From contig NZ_JAIVMG010000008.1 in assembly GCF_020177335.1 (NCBI RefSeq), forward strand, positions 184,877-248,876: a stretch of DNA of 64,000 nucleotides. The letters run 5' to 3'. Made by a program: the position numbers and the translations under genes. This document shows positions 56,224 through 64,000 of the stretch, piece by piece. A model generated the notes under the pieces. It saw only the letters and a list, made by a program, of their open reading frames with translations, did no database searches and was not told the origin of the DNA. Positions within the stretch are counted from its first letter, which is position 1; each line of letters opens with the position of its first letter. This DNA comes from Stappia indica. GTDB taxonomy: Bacteria; Pseudomonadota; Alphaproteobacteria; Rhizobiales; Stappiaceae.

Positions 56224-56992
56224 CCTGACTGCGGCCGATGTGGCGCGCCGCGCCCTGCCGCTGATCGATCTCACCAATCTGGACGAAAACTGCCAGGACG
56301 CGGATATCGACGCCCTGTGCGCGCGCGCGGTAACCGACTTCGGCTCCGTGGCGGCGGTGTGCGTCTGGCCCCGTTTCGTTGCCCGTGCCGTCTCCTGCCT
56401 GGCCGGCTCCGGGGTGAAGGTCGCCACCGTGGTCAATTTCCCGGAAGGCGGCGACAAGACGCTTGAGGTGGTTGCCGAGACCCGGCAGGCGGTGGCCGAT
56501 GGCGCTGATGAGATCGACCTTGTCATGCCGTACCGCGCCTTTGTTTCCGGACGCCGGGGCTTTGCCGAGGAGCAGATCCGGCGGGTGCGCGCCGTTTGCG
56601 GCGACCGGCTGCTCAAGGTGATCCTGGAAACCGGCGAGATCGGCGATCCGCTGCTGATCCATGCCGCCGCTGGCGTGGCCATCGGCGCCGGGGCCGATTT
56701 CATCAAGACCTCCACCGGCAAGGTGCCGGTCAACGCGACGCTGGAGGCGGCGGAGGTGATGCTGACGGTGATCGAGGAGACCCGCCGCGATCATGGCCGC
56801 GATGTCGGCTTCAAGCCGGCGGGCGGCATTCGCACGCTGGAGGATGCGGCCGGCTATCTGGCGCTCGCCGACAGGATCATGGGCGCGAACTGGGTATCGG
56901 CGGCGAGTTTCCGCTTCGGCGCCAGCGGGTTGCTCGATGCGGTGCTGGCCGGGCTCGATGGCGCGCCCGCGCCCTCCGGCGAGGGATATTGA
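56216..56992 (+). CDS. deoC: Deoxyribose-phosphate aldolase
   Basis: A 258-residue class I aldolase of E. coli DeoC length. [12 protein letters not shown] carries one active-site Lys, and [11 protein letters not shown] carries the Schiff-base Lys. FKPAGGIRT is the phosphate-binding region. It splits 2-deoxyribose-5-phosphate into acetaldehyde and glyceraldehyde-3-phosphate. The ATG at 56216 overlaps the phosphorylase by 8 nt, and deoA starts 4 nt after the stop, so four deo-type genes are translated in tight coupling. Confidence 0.96.
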   Translation: MTDLTAADVARRALPLIDLTNLDENCQDADIDALCARAVTDFGSVAAVCVWPRFVARAVSCLAGSGVKVATVVNFPEGGDKTLEVVAETRQAVADGADEIDLVMPYRAFVSGRRGFAEEQIRRVRAVCGDRLLKVILETGEIGDPLLIHAAAGVAIGAGADFIKTSTGKVPVNATLEAAEVMLTVIEETRRDHGRDVGFKPAGGIRTLEDAAGYLALADRIMGANWVSAASFRFGASGLLDAVLAGLDGAPAPSGEGY

Positions 56993-56996
56993 CCCG

Positions 56997-58322
56997 ATGA
57001 TGCTGGCCCAGGAACTCATCCGCCGGAAGCGCGACGGCGGGGCGTTGACCGACGAAGAGATCGCCTTCTTCGTCAAGGGGCTGACCGACAGGTCGGTCAG
57101 CAACGAGCAGGTCTCGGCCCTTGCCATGGCGATCTTCTTCAAGGGGCTGACCCTTGAGGAGCGGGTGGCGCTGACCCTGGCCATGCGCGACAGCGGCACG
57201 GTGCTCGACTGGAGCGACATCGAGGCGCCGGTGCTCGACAAGCATTCCACCGGTGGGGTCGGCGACAATGTCTCCCTGATGCTGGCGCCGGCGCTGGCGG
57301 TGTGCGGCGCGGCCGTGCCGATGATTTCCGGGCGCGGCCTTGGCCACACCGGCGGCACTCTCGACAAGTTCGACAGCATCCCCGGCTACACCTCCAAGCC
57401 GGACAACGCCTTGTTCCGCAAGGTGGTGCGCGAGGTCGGCTGCGCCATCATCGGCCAGACGGCGGATCTCGCCCCCGCCGACCAACGCTTTTACGGCATT
57501 CGCGACGTGACCGGCACGGTGGAGAGCCTCGATCTCATCACCGCCTCGATCCTGTCGAAGAAGCTGGCCGCCGGTCTCGGCGGGCTGGTGCTGGATGTCA
57601 AATGGGGCAGCGGTGCCTTCATGGCGACCCTCGAGGAAGCCTCGGCGCTGGCCGAAAGCCTGGTGCGGGTCGCCAATGGTGCTGGCTGCCCGACCACCGC
57701 GCTTCTGACCGACATGAACGAGCCGCTGGCCTCGGCCGCCGGCAACGCAGTGGAGGTGCGCAATGCGGTCGACTTCCTGACGGGCAAGGAAATCGACAAT
57801 CGCCTGTTCGATGTGACGGTGGCGCTGGGCGCCGAGGCGCTGGTGACCGGCGGGCTTGCGACCGACGCAAACGAAGGCGCGGACCGGATGCGCGACGCCT
57901 TTGCCAGCGGCGCGGCGGCGGAGCGCTTTGCCAAGATGGTGGCGGCGCTCGGCGGACCGGCCGATTTCATTGAGCGACCCGAAGCCTATCTCGCTGCGGC
58001 GCCGGTGGAGCGGGCGATCTATCCGGAGACCCCGGGAACGGTGGTGGCCGTCGATGCGCGCGCCATTGGCGTTGCCGTGGTGGAGCTGGGCGGCGGTCGG
58101 CGCACGTTCGATGACGTGATTGACCCGGCGGTGGGCCTCACCCATATCGCCGGTATCGGCCACAGTGTCGACAGCGATGCGCCGCTTGCCATCGTGCACG
58201 CGGCCAGCGAGGCGGCGGCGGCCCGGGCAGCGGACAGCGTTCGCGCTGCCTATCGCATCGGCGGCGCGGCCGAGGTCGAGGACCGCCCCGTGATCGCCCG
58301 GCGGATCGCCGCGCCCGCGTAA
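56997..58322 (+). CDS. deoA: Thymidine phosphorylase
   Basis: A 441-residue pyrimidine-nucleoside phosphorylase (E. coli DeoA 440 aa). The phosphate-binding KHSTGGVGD motif and the neighbouring [13 protein letters not shown] signature of the PyNP family are intact. VKWGSGAFM is the later conserved block. It converts thymidine and deoxyuridine to base and deoxyribose-1-phosphate. Two adjacent ATGs (56997 and 57000) are possible; GAGGGATATT upstream fits the first. deoB follows after 76 nt. Confidence 0.96.
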   Translation: MMLAQELIRRKRDGGALTDEEIAFFVKGLTDRSVSNEQVSALAMAIFFKGLTLEERVALTLAMRDSGTVLDWSDIEAPVLDKHSTGGVGDNVSLMLAPALAVCGAAVPMISGRGLGHTGGTLDKFDSIPGYTSKPDNALFRKVVREVGCAIIGQTADLAPADQRFYGIRDVTGTVESLDLITASILSKKLAAGLGGLVLDVKWGSGAFMATLEEASALAESLVRVANGAGCPTTALLTDMNEPLASAAGNAVEVRNAVDFLTGKEIDNRLFDVTVALGAEALVTGGLATDANEGADRMRDAFASGAAAERFAKMVAALGGPADFIERPEAYLAAAPVERAIYPETPGTVVAVDARAIGVAVVELGGGRRTFDDVIDPAVGLTHIAGIGHSVDSDAPLAIVHAASEAAAARAADSVRAAYRIGGAAEVEDRPVIARRIAAPA

Positions 58323-58398
58323 GGCCCCCGTGGAAGGCCCTTGCGGCTGACGTCTGTTGGGCGGCCCGACGGCTGGCCCCAGGATGAAAGGAAAAGCC

Positions 58399-59619
58399 AT
58401 GTCTCGAGCGATCCTGTGCGTGCTCGACAGTTTTGGCATTGGCGGCGCGCCGGACGCGGAGCAGTTCGGCGATGCCGGGTCCAACACGCTGGGCCATATC
58501 GCCGCGCGCTGTGCCGCTGGCGAGGCCGACCGGCCGGGTCTGAGGTCCGGGCCGCTTCAGGTGCCGAACATGAACCGGCTCGGGCTTGGCCGGGCGGCGG
58601 TGCTCGCATCGGGCACGGCGCCTGCCGGCCTTGACGTCTCCGCCGAGCCGCAAGGCATCTGGGGCTGCGCCAGCGAAACCTCGCGCGGCAAGGACACGCC
58701 CTCTGGCCATTGGGAAATCGCCGGCGTGCCGGTGGCCTTCGATTGGGGCTATTTCCCTGAGACGGTGCCGACCTTTCCCGCCGATCTGATCGCGGCGATT
58801 ATCGAGCGCGGTCAGCTTCCGGGCATTCTCGGCGACCGCCATGCCTCGGGCACGCAGATCATCGAGGAACTGGGCAAGGAGCATATCCGCAGCGGCAAGC
58901 CGATTTGCTACACCAGCGCCGACTCGGTGTTCCAGATCGCCGCCCACGAGACCCATTTCGGTCTGGAGCGGCTTTATGCGCTGTGCGAAATCGTGCGCGA
59001 GCTGGTTGATCCGCTCAACATTGGCCGGGTGATCGCCCGGCCCTTCACCGGGGAAAGCCCGGCGGAATTCACGCGCACCGCCAACCGGCGCGATTATTCC
59101 GTGCTGCCGCCCGAACCGACCCTGCTCGACCGGGTGGTCGCCGCCGGCGGCAAGACCCTGACGGTGGGCAAGATCTCCGACATCTTCGCCCATTCCGGCG
59201 TCACCAGCGTGTTGAAGGGCGCCGGCAATGACGCCCTGTTCGACAAGACGCTGGAGGCGATCCGCCTGGCCGGCGACGGCGATCTGGTGTTCTCCAATTT
59301 CATCGACTTCGACAGTCTTTACGGTCACCGGCGCGATGTGGCCGGCTACGCGGCGGCGCTGGAAGCGTTCGACCGCCGCCTGCCGGAGATGCTGGCGCTG
59401 GTGCGGCCCGGCGATATGCTGCTTCTGACCGCCGACCATGGGTGTGATCCGACCTGGCGCGGCACCGATCACACCCGCGAGCGCGTTGCGGTGATCGGCG
59501 TGGCACCGGATGGAAAGCCGCATTCCATTGGTATCCGGCCGACCTTCGCCGACATGGGCGAGACGCTGGCGGCCCATCTGGGGCTCGCCGCCGGTCGGCA
59601 TGGCACACCCTTCGCCTGA
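58399..59619 (+). CDS. deoB: Phosphopentomutase
   Basis: A 406-residue alkaline-phosphatase-superfamily mutase. [19 protein letters not shown] holds the first metal Asp; [12 protein letters not shown] holds the phosphorylated Thr. The late metal ligands lie in [14 protein letters not shown] and [11 protein letters not shown], with GTDHTRE closing the site. It interconverts ribose- or deoxyribose-1- and 5-phosphate, linking the phosphorylases to DeoC and the pentose phosphate pathway. The ATG at 58399 follows GAAAGGA. Confidence 0.96.
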   Translation: MSRAILCVLDSFGIGGAPDAEQFGDAGSNTLGHIAARCAAGEADRPGLRSGPLQVPNMNRLGLGRAAVLASGTAPAGLDVSAEPQGIWGCASETSRGKDTPSGHWEIAGVPVAFDWGYFPETVPTFPADLIAAIIERGQLPGILGDRHASGTQIIEELGKEHIRSGKPICYTSADSVFQIAAHETHFGLERLYALCEIVRELVDPLNIGRVIARPFTGESPAEFTRTANRRDYSVLPPEPTLLDRVVAAGGKTLTVGKISDIFAHSGVTSVLKGAGNDALFDKTLEAIRLAGDGDLVFSNFIDFDSLYGHRRDVAGYAAALEAFDRRLPEMLALVRPGDMLLLTADHGCDPTWRGTDHTRERVAVIGVAPDGKPHSIGIRPTFADMGETLAAHLGLAAGRHGTPFA

Positions 59620-59669
59620 CGGGGGGCACTTTTGGGAATGGATCCGGCAGGGACCCTGCGGGGAGAGGG

Positions 59670-60539
59670 ATGGGAATGATCGCAAGACGTTTTGCCGCGC
59701 CAGCGGATGGCACGCTGACCGATGAGATGAAGACGGCCTACGCGGAAGACGGCTTTCTGGTGCTGACCGGCTACAAGAGCGCTGACGAATGCGATCGCCT
59801 GAAGGCGCGCATGGGCGAGTTGATCGACGCGTTCGATCCGGCGGAAAACGCCTCCGTGTTCGAGACCGGCGCGCAGAGCCACGCTCGCGACCGGTATTTT
59901 CGCGAAAGCGGCGACAAGATCCGCTTCTTCTTCGAGGAAGAAGCGTTCGATGCGGACGGCCGGCTGACCCGGCCCAAGGCGGAGGCGCTCAACAAGGTCG
60001 GCCATGCGCTGCATGATCTCGACCCGGTGTTCGAGGCGTTTTCCCGCGACCCGCGTCTGGCCCGCACCGCCGCCGGGCTGGGCCTCGCGGCGCCGCTGCT
60101 GGCGCAGTCCATGTACATCTTCAAGCCGCCGGAGATTGGCGGTGAGGTCAATTGCCATCAGGATTCGACCTTCCTGCACACCGAACCCCTGAGCTGCACC
60201 GGCTTCTGGTTCGCGCTGGAGGATGCGGATGAGGAAAACGGCGGGCTGATGGGCGGTCCGGGCGGGCACAAGGGGCCCTTGCGCCAGCGGTTCCACTACG
60301 ATGGCGATGCCTTGCGGATGGAGCGCTTCGACGAGACGCCCTTTGGCGAGGATGTTCCCTTGCGCGCGCCGAAGGGAACGCTGGTGATCCTGCACGGGCT
60401 GGTGCCGCATCGCTCCGCCCCCAACCGCTCGTCGCGCTCGCGCCACGCCTATGCGCTGCATCTGGTCGATGGCGCGGCGCGCTGGTCCCCCGACAACTGG
60501 TTGTTGCGCGCGGCGGACAATCCCATGCGGGGGTTCTGA
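59670..60539 (+). CDS. Phytanoyl-CoA dioxygenase (PhyH)-family Fe(II)/2-oxoglutarate oxygenase
   Basis: A 289-residue non-haem iron oxygenase. The metal site His-x-Asp appears as CHQDSTF (about 166-172). The distal His is probably in GLVPHRSAPNRS, with a later Arg available for 2-oxoglutarate. It lies between deoB and add in the nucleoside operon, 50 nt after deoB and 4 nt before add. The substrate is therefore more likely a nucleoside, modified nucleoside or pentose than phytanoyl-CoA; this is inference. No nucleoside-catabolic role for such an oxygenase is part of the standard pathway. The start ATG at 59670 follows GGGGAGAGGG. Confidence 0.85.
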   Translation: MGMIARRFAAPADGTLTDEMKTAYAEDGFLVLTGYKSADECDRLKARMGELIDAFDPAENASVFETGAQSHARDRYFRESGDKIRFFFEEEAFDADGRLTRPKAEALNKVGHALHDLDPVFEAFSRDPRLARTAAGLGLAAPLLAQSMYIFKPPEIGGEVNCHQDSTFLHTEPLSCTGFWFALEDADEENGGLMGGPGGHKGPLRQRFHYDGDALRMERFDETPFGEDVPLRAPKGTLVILHGLVPHRSAPNRSSRSRHAYALHLVDGAARWSPDNWLLRAADNPMRGF

Positions 60540-60543
60540 GCCG

Positions 60544-61557
60544 ATGGAGGCGCCAGGGGCGCACACGCCGGTGCCCAAGGCCGAGCTGCATGTGCATGTG
60601 GAAGGCGCCGCGCCGCCCGATCTGGTGCGCCGGCTTGCGGAGAAATACAGCGTCGACATCAGCGGGCTCTTTGATGAGACCGGCGGTTACGACTGGCAGG
60701 ATTTCTCCTCCTTTCTGGCCGTCTATGACAAGGCGAGCCGGCTGTTCCGCGCGCCCGAGGATTATGCGCTCCTGAGCGAGACCTATCTGCGCCAGTTGGC
60801 GGCGGAAGGGGCGATCTATGCCGAATTGACGATCTCGCCCGACCATGCCGCCGGCGCGGGCCTTTCCTATGCCGCTTATGTGGGCGGACTGGCGGAGGGC
60901 ATCGAGCGGGCAAGGGCGACGACCGGCATCGAGGCGCGGATGATCGCCATCGGCGTGCGCCATTTCGGTGCCCAGGCGGTGGAGCGGGTGGCCTTGCAGG
61001 TGACCGGCGCGCCGCATCCGCTGGTCACCGGCTTCGGCCTTGCCGGTGATGAGCGCGAGGGCCATCCCTCCAGCTTCGCCCGCGCCTTTCGCATCGCCGG
61101 GGAGGCGGGGCTGGGGCTGACCGCCCATGCGGGCGAATTCGCCGGGCCGGAGAGCGTCGCGGCAGCGCTCGATTTCCTCAAGGTCCGCCGGATCGGCCAT
61201 GGCGTGCGGGCGATCGAGGATCCGGCGCTGGTCGAGCGGTTGGCGGCGGAGGGCATCGTGCTGGAGGTCTGCCCCGGCTCCAATCTGGCGCTTGGGCTTT
61301 ATGGTGCCTTGCGGTTCCATCCGGTCAACCTCCTGCGCCGGGCAGGCTGCCGGATCACGCTGAACTCGGACGACCCGCCGTTCTTCCGCACCACTTTGGG
61401 ACATGAGTATTCTTCCTGCGCGGAGGTGTTCGGCTGGTCGCGGGAGGATCTCATCGCCATCACCGGCTGCGCCATAGAGGCGGCCTTCTGCGGTGACGAG
61501 ACCCGCGCGGCGCTGCGCCGGCGTTTGTCCATCGTGCCGGCGCAGTGGCAAAGCTGA
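60544..61557 (+). CDS. add: Adenosine deaminase family protein
   Basis: A 337-residue metal-dependent deaminase. Zinc is bound by HVH in AELHVHVEG and by the His in LTAHAGEFAGPE, whose Glu is catalytic. RIGHGVRA and LNSDDPPFF give the remaining His and Asp. It converts adenosine or deoxyadenosine to inosine for the phosphorylase. The ADD-like subclass also includes adenine and 6-aminodeoxyfutalosine deaminases; the operon favours adenosine. The ATG at 60544 is 4 nt after the oxygenase stop. Confidence 0.93.
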   Translation: MEAPGAHTPVPKAELHVHVEGAAPPDLVRRLAEKYSVDISGLFDETGGYDWQDFSSFLAVYDKASRLFRAPEDYALLSETYLRQLAAEGAIYAELTISPDHAAGAGLSYAAYVGGLAEGIERARATTGIEARMIAIGVRHFGAQAVERVALQVTGAPHPLVTGFGLAGDEREGHPSSFARAFRIAGEAGLGLTAHAGEFAGPESVAAALDFLKVRRIGHGVRAIEDPALVERLAAEGIVLEVCPGSNLALGLYGALRFHPVNLLRRAGCRITLNSDDPPFFRTTLGHEYSSCAEVFGWSREDLIAITGCAIEAAFCGDETRAALRRRLSIVPAQWQS

Positions 61558-61715
61558 GGAAAAAGCACGAAATCGCGCGCGGTCCGCACGCCATCGCGGC
61601 TGGCAAGGCTGTTCATCCGCGCGCGAAACGGGCATGTAGGAAATTCCAGAGACGGTAACCCGACAGGCCGCCCGGCATCTGTTTCCGGCCAGCGGCGAAA
61701 GACAAGAGGCGCGAC

Positions 61716-62345
61716 ATGACCGGTGCCACGGTAATCGACCACCCGCTCGTCCAGCACAAGCTGACCCATATGCGGATGAAGGACACCTCGACCCAGGGCT
61801 TTCGCCGGCTCTTGCGGGAAATCGCGGTGCTTCTGACCTACGAGGTCACCCGCGACCTGCCGATCACGACGACGGAGATCGAAACGCCGTTGCAGCCGAT
61901 GAACGCGCCGGTGATCGAGGGCAAGAAGCTGGTCTTCGCCTCGGTGCTGCGCGCCGGCAACGGCCTGCTTGAGGGCATGCTGGAGCTGGTTCCGGCCGCC
62001 CGCGTCGCCCATGTCGGCCTTTACCGCGATCCCAAGACCCTTCAGCCGGTCGAATACTATTTCAAGGCGCCGGAAGGCCTGGCCGAACGGCTGGTGATCG
62101 TCGTCGATCCGATGCTGGCCACCGCCAATTCGGCCATCGCCGCAGTGCAGCGGCTGAAGGAGGCGGGCGCGACCCAGTTGCGGTTCCTCTGCCTGCTGGC
62201 GGCGCCCGAAGGCATCGAGAAATTCATCGCCGCCCATCCCGATGTGCCGGTGTTCACCGCTGCCATCGACGAAGGGTTGAACGAGAAAAGCTATATTCTT
62301 CCAGGCCTTGGCGATGCGGGCGACCGCATGTACGGTACCAAGTAA
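61716..62345 (+). CDS. upp: Uracil phosphoribosyltransferase
   Basis: A 209-residue salvage enzyme making UMP from uracil and PRPP. The PRPP loop [18 protein letters not shown] and the uracil-binding [16 protein letters not shown] end are characteristic. [17 protein letters not shown] is the second conserved block. It recovers uracil released from uridine and deoxyuridine by the upstream enzymes. It follows add after 158 nt, a larger gap than the others, so it may have its own promoter too. Confidence 0.96.
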   Translation: MTGATVIDHPLVQHKLTHMRMKDTSTQGFRRLLREIAVLLTYEVTRDLPITTTEIETPLQPMNAPVIEGKKLVFASVLRAGNGLLEGMLELVPAARVAHVGLYRDPKTLQPVEYYFKAPEGLAERLVIVVDPMLATANSAIAAVQRLKEAGATQLRFLCLLAAPEGIEKFIAAHPDVPVFTAAIDEGLNEKSYILPGLGDAGDRMYGTK

Positions 62346-62387
62346 ACCTGCATTTTTCAAAACACTTAAACTGTCCGAGGGGGATTT

Positions 62388-63149
62388 ATGGGCGGAGCGA
62401 TTTATCCGGATCTGCAGGAACGCACGGTTCTGATTACCGGCGGTGGCAGCGGCATTGGTGCTGAAATCGTCCGTCATTTCGCGGCGCAGGGCGCGCGGGT
62501 CGGTTTCATCGACATTGCCGAGGATGCGTCCAAGGCGCTGGCGCATGAACTGACTGCCGAGGGCCGGACCGTTCGCTTCGAACAGGCGGATCTGACCGAC
62601 ATCGACGCGGTCCGCGCCGCCATCGGCCGGGTCCGGGAGGCGCTCGGCCCGATCACCGTACTGGTCAACAACGCGGCGCATGACGAACGCCATGCGCTGG
62701 AAGAGGTGACACCGGAGTATTGGGATCAGCGGATGGCGGTCAATCTTCGCCATCAGTTCTTCTGCGCCCAGGCGGTGGTGCCGGACATGCGGGGAGCTGG
62801 CGGTGGCGCCATCATCAACATGGGCTCGATTTCCTGGATGATCGGCGAGGGCAACATGGCCGGTTACACCGCCAGCAAATCGGCGGTGCTCGGCCTGACC
62901 CGCTCGCTCGCCCGCGACCTCGGCCCGGACAATATCCGCGCCAATTCCATCGCTCCCGGCTGGATCATGACCCAGCGCCAGATCGACCTCTGGCTGACCG
63001 AGGAGGGCGAGGAAAACATCATGAAAAGGCAGTGCCTGAAGCGCAAGCTGGTGCCGGCCGATGTGGCGCGGGTGGTGCTGTTCTACGCTTCCTCCGAAGC
63101 CTCCGCCTGCACCAACCAGAGCTACATCGTCGACGGCGGCTGGGTCTGA
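62388..63149 (+). CDS. Pentose-1-dehydrogenase-like SDR (XylB/L-arabinose-dehydrogenase type)
   Basis: A 253-residue classical SDR. It resembles the Caulobacter D-xylose dehydrogenase XylB in several places: the start GGAIYPDLQE, the nucleotide loop TGGGSGIGA, NLRHQFFCAQAV, INMGSISWMIGEGN, catalytic YTASK, and the late CLKRKLVPADVA with CTNQSY. That family oxidises pentoses or sugars to lactones with NAD(P). In the nucleoside operon the natural substrate could be ribose, deoxyribose or a related sugar; this is inference. GAGGGGG precedes the ATG at 62388. rbsK follows after 48 nt. Confidence 0.85.
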   Translation: MGGAIYPDLQERTVLITGGGSGIGAEIVRHFAAQGARVGFIDIAEDASKALAHELTAEGRTVRFEQADLTDIDAVRAAIGRVREALGPITVLVNNAAHDERHALEEVTPEYWDQRMAVNLRHQFFCAQAVVPDMRGAGGGAIINMGSISWMIGEGNMAGYTASKSAVLGLTRSLARDLGPDNIRANSIAPGWIMTQRQIDLWLTEEGEENIMKRQCLKRKLVPADVARVVLFYASSEASACTNQSYIVDGGWV

Positions 63150-63197
63150 TCGAACCGCCCTCCCGGCGGTCCGAGTCGCGCATGGAAAGGGCCCGTC

Positions 63198-64000
63198 ATG
63201 ATCATTGTCTTCGGCTCGATCAATCTCGACCTGGTGGTGGCGCTGCCGCGCCTGCCGCGCCCCGGCGAGACCATCGTCGGCCCCGATCATCAGGCCTTTG
63301 CCGGCGGCAAGGGCGCCAATCAGGCCCTGTCCGCCCGGCGCGCCGGCGCCTCTGTCCGCATGGTCGGGGCCGTCGGTTCGGATTCCCATGCCGGCCCGGC
63401 GCTGGAGAACCTGACCGCCGCCGGCGTCGACCTCACCCATGTCCGGCATCTTGAGGGAGCGACCGGGATCGCCATGATCGGCGTCGATGCCGGGGGCGAG
63501 AACCTGATCATGTGTGCCAGCGGGGTCAACGCCCGGGTGGTGCCGGAGTGGCTCGACGGTTGTCTCGGCGCGGGCGACCTTCTGGTGCTGCAACGGGAGC
63601 TGGAGGCCGAACCCATCGCCGAGGCGGTGCGGCGCGCGGAGGCGGTCGGGGCGCGGGTGCTTTTGAACACCGCGCCGTCCGGCGATACGGCGCTGGCCGG
63701 GCTGGTCGACCGGGTCGACATCGTCGTCGCCAATGAGGCGGAGGCGGCGGAACTGGCGCAGGTCCGGGGCGCGACTGGAACGGATGCCGAGGCCCATTGC
63801 GCGGCGCTGGCCGGACCGGAGCGGCTGGCGGTGGTGACCCTGGGCGGGCGCGGGCTGGCGGCCCGGCGCGGAAAGAAGCGCTGGCGGGTGGCCGCGCCGG
63901 TGGTCGAGGTGGTCGACACCACGGGGGCGGGCGATGCCTTCGTCGGCGCCCTGGCGGCGGCGCTGGATCGCGGCGCCCCGGTGGCGCGGGCCCTGTGCGA
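63198..64000 (+). CDS. rbsK: Ribokinase (partial, cut by the window end)
   Basis: 267 codons of a PfkB-family ribokinase; the reading frame remains open at the window edge. The N-terminus MIIVFGSINLDLVV and the substrate motif FAGGKGANQALSARRAG are typical RbsK. NTAPSG lies mid-protein, and the anion-hole/catalytic motif DTTGAGDAFVG near residue 239 is present, so most of the catalytic core is inside the window. It would phosphorylate ribose (or deoxyribose) at O5, feeding the phosphopentose pool with DeoB. The ATG at 63198 follows GGAAAGGG. Confidence 0.93.
   Translation, partial: MIIVFGSINLDLVVALPRLPRPGETIVGPDHQAFAGGKGANQALSARRAGASVRMVGAVGSDSHAGPALENLTAAGVDLTHVRHLEGATGIAMIGVDAGGENLIMCASGVNARVVPEWLDGCLGAGDLLVLQRELEAEPIAEAVRRAEAVGARVLLNTAPSGDTALAGLVDRVDIVVANEAEAAELAQVRGATGTDAEAHCAALAGPERLAVVTLGGRGLAARRGKKRWRVAAPVVEVVDTTGAGDAFVGALAAALDRGAPVARALC

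Noticed and set aside
61299..63797. A minus-strand open frame of about 830 codons opposite add, upp, the SDR and rbsK
   Set aside because: It is an antisense shadow; the plus-strand genes have full catalytic motifs and ribosome sites.

Overview
The window is a dense, GC-rich (roughly two-thirds G+C) chromosomal segment with about 58 protein-coding genes, no rRNA or tRNA gene that I can see, no CRISPR array and no recognisable insertion sequence. Several features point to an alphaproteobacterium, probably of the Hyphomicrobiales (Stappiaceae- or Rhizobium-like). They are a divergent putR/putA pair with a PutA lacking the N-terminal DNA-binding domain, an rpmI-rplT-infC neighbourhood, mgsA overlapping glk, long nucleoside-catabolism operons with BMP-type ABC importers, and short inverted-repeat intergenic elements. 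The order is inferred from gene content and order, not from a search.

Layout. 0-6 kb: GST, a PNPOx-like flavoprotein, an AT-rich islet with a membrane-tethered receiver-like protein, a PACE-type efflux protein, an AhpD-like protein, a TetR regulator and a VanA-like Rieske oxygenase. 5.7-7.3 kb: rplT, rpmI and infC on the minus strand; infC starts at a rare ATT codon. 7.4-16 kb: glycosyltransferase, two hydrolases (alpha/beta and patatin), mepA, lepA, a B12-binding radical SAM protein and a degenerate cold-shock-domain protein. 16-22 kb: MFS transporter, glpK, an epimerase-like protein and two RNA/SAM methyltransferases. 22-28.3 kb: coxG plus a molybdenum hydroxylase in the order small-large-medium subunit (form II CO-dehydrogenase-like), then a beta-lactamase-fold hydrolase. 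28.5-33 kb: two chemoreceptors. 33-38 kb: an SDR, bfd-bfr and a YnjBCD-type ABC importer. 38-42 kb: putR and putA. 42.5-47.6 kb: hrpB, mgsA-glk and a DUF1194 secreted vWA protein.

48.3-64 kb is the most coherent block: a nucleoside uptake and catabolism superoperon on the plus strand. A SorC-type regulator is followed by two tandem BMP-family binding proteins, a double-ATPase, two permeases, cdd, a purine nucleoside phosphorylase, deoC, deoA, deoB, a phytanoyl-CoA-dioxygenase-family (Fe/2OG) oxygenase, add, upp, a pentose-dehydrogenase-like SDR and rbsK (cut by the window edge). Most junctions overlap by a few bases. Nucleosides would be imported, deaminated and phosphorolysed. The pentose phosphates would go through DeoB/DeoC, free ribose through RbsK, and uracil would be recovered by Upp. 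The Fe/2OG oxygenase and the SDR are not part of the textbook pathway and are the best candidates for something undescribed.

Other points worth a second look are an atypical receiver domain in low-GC DNA, a cold-shock-like protein that has lost its RNA-stacking aromatics, palindromes in front of the cox-like, glpK, putA and nucleoside operons, a dispersed intergenic repeat, and an apparent ATC start for the MFS gene.
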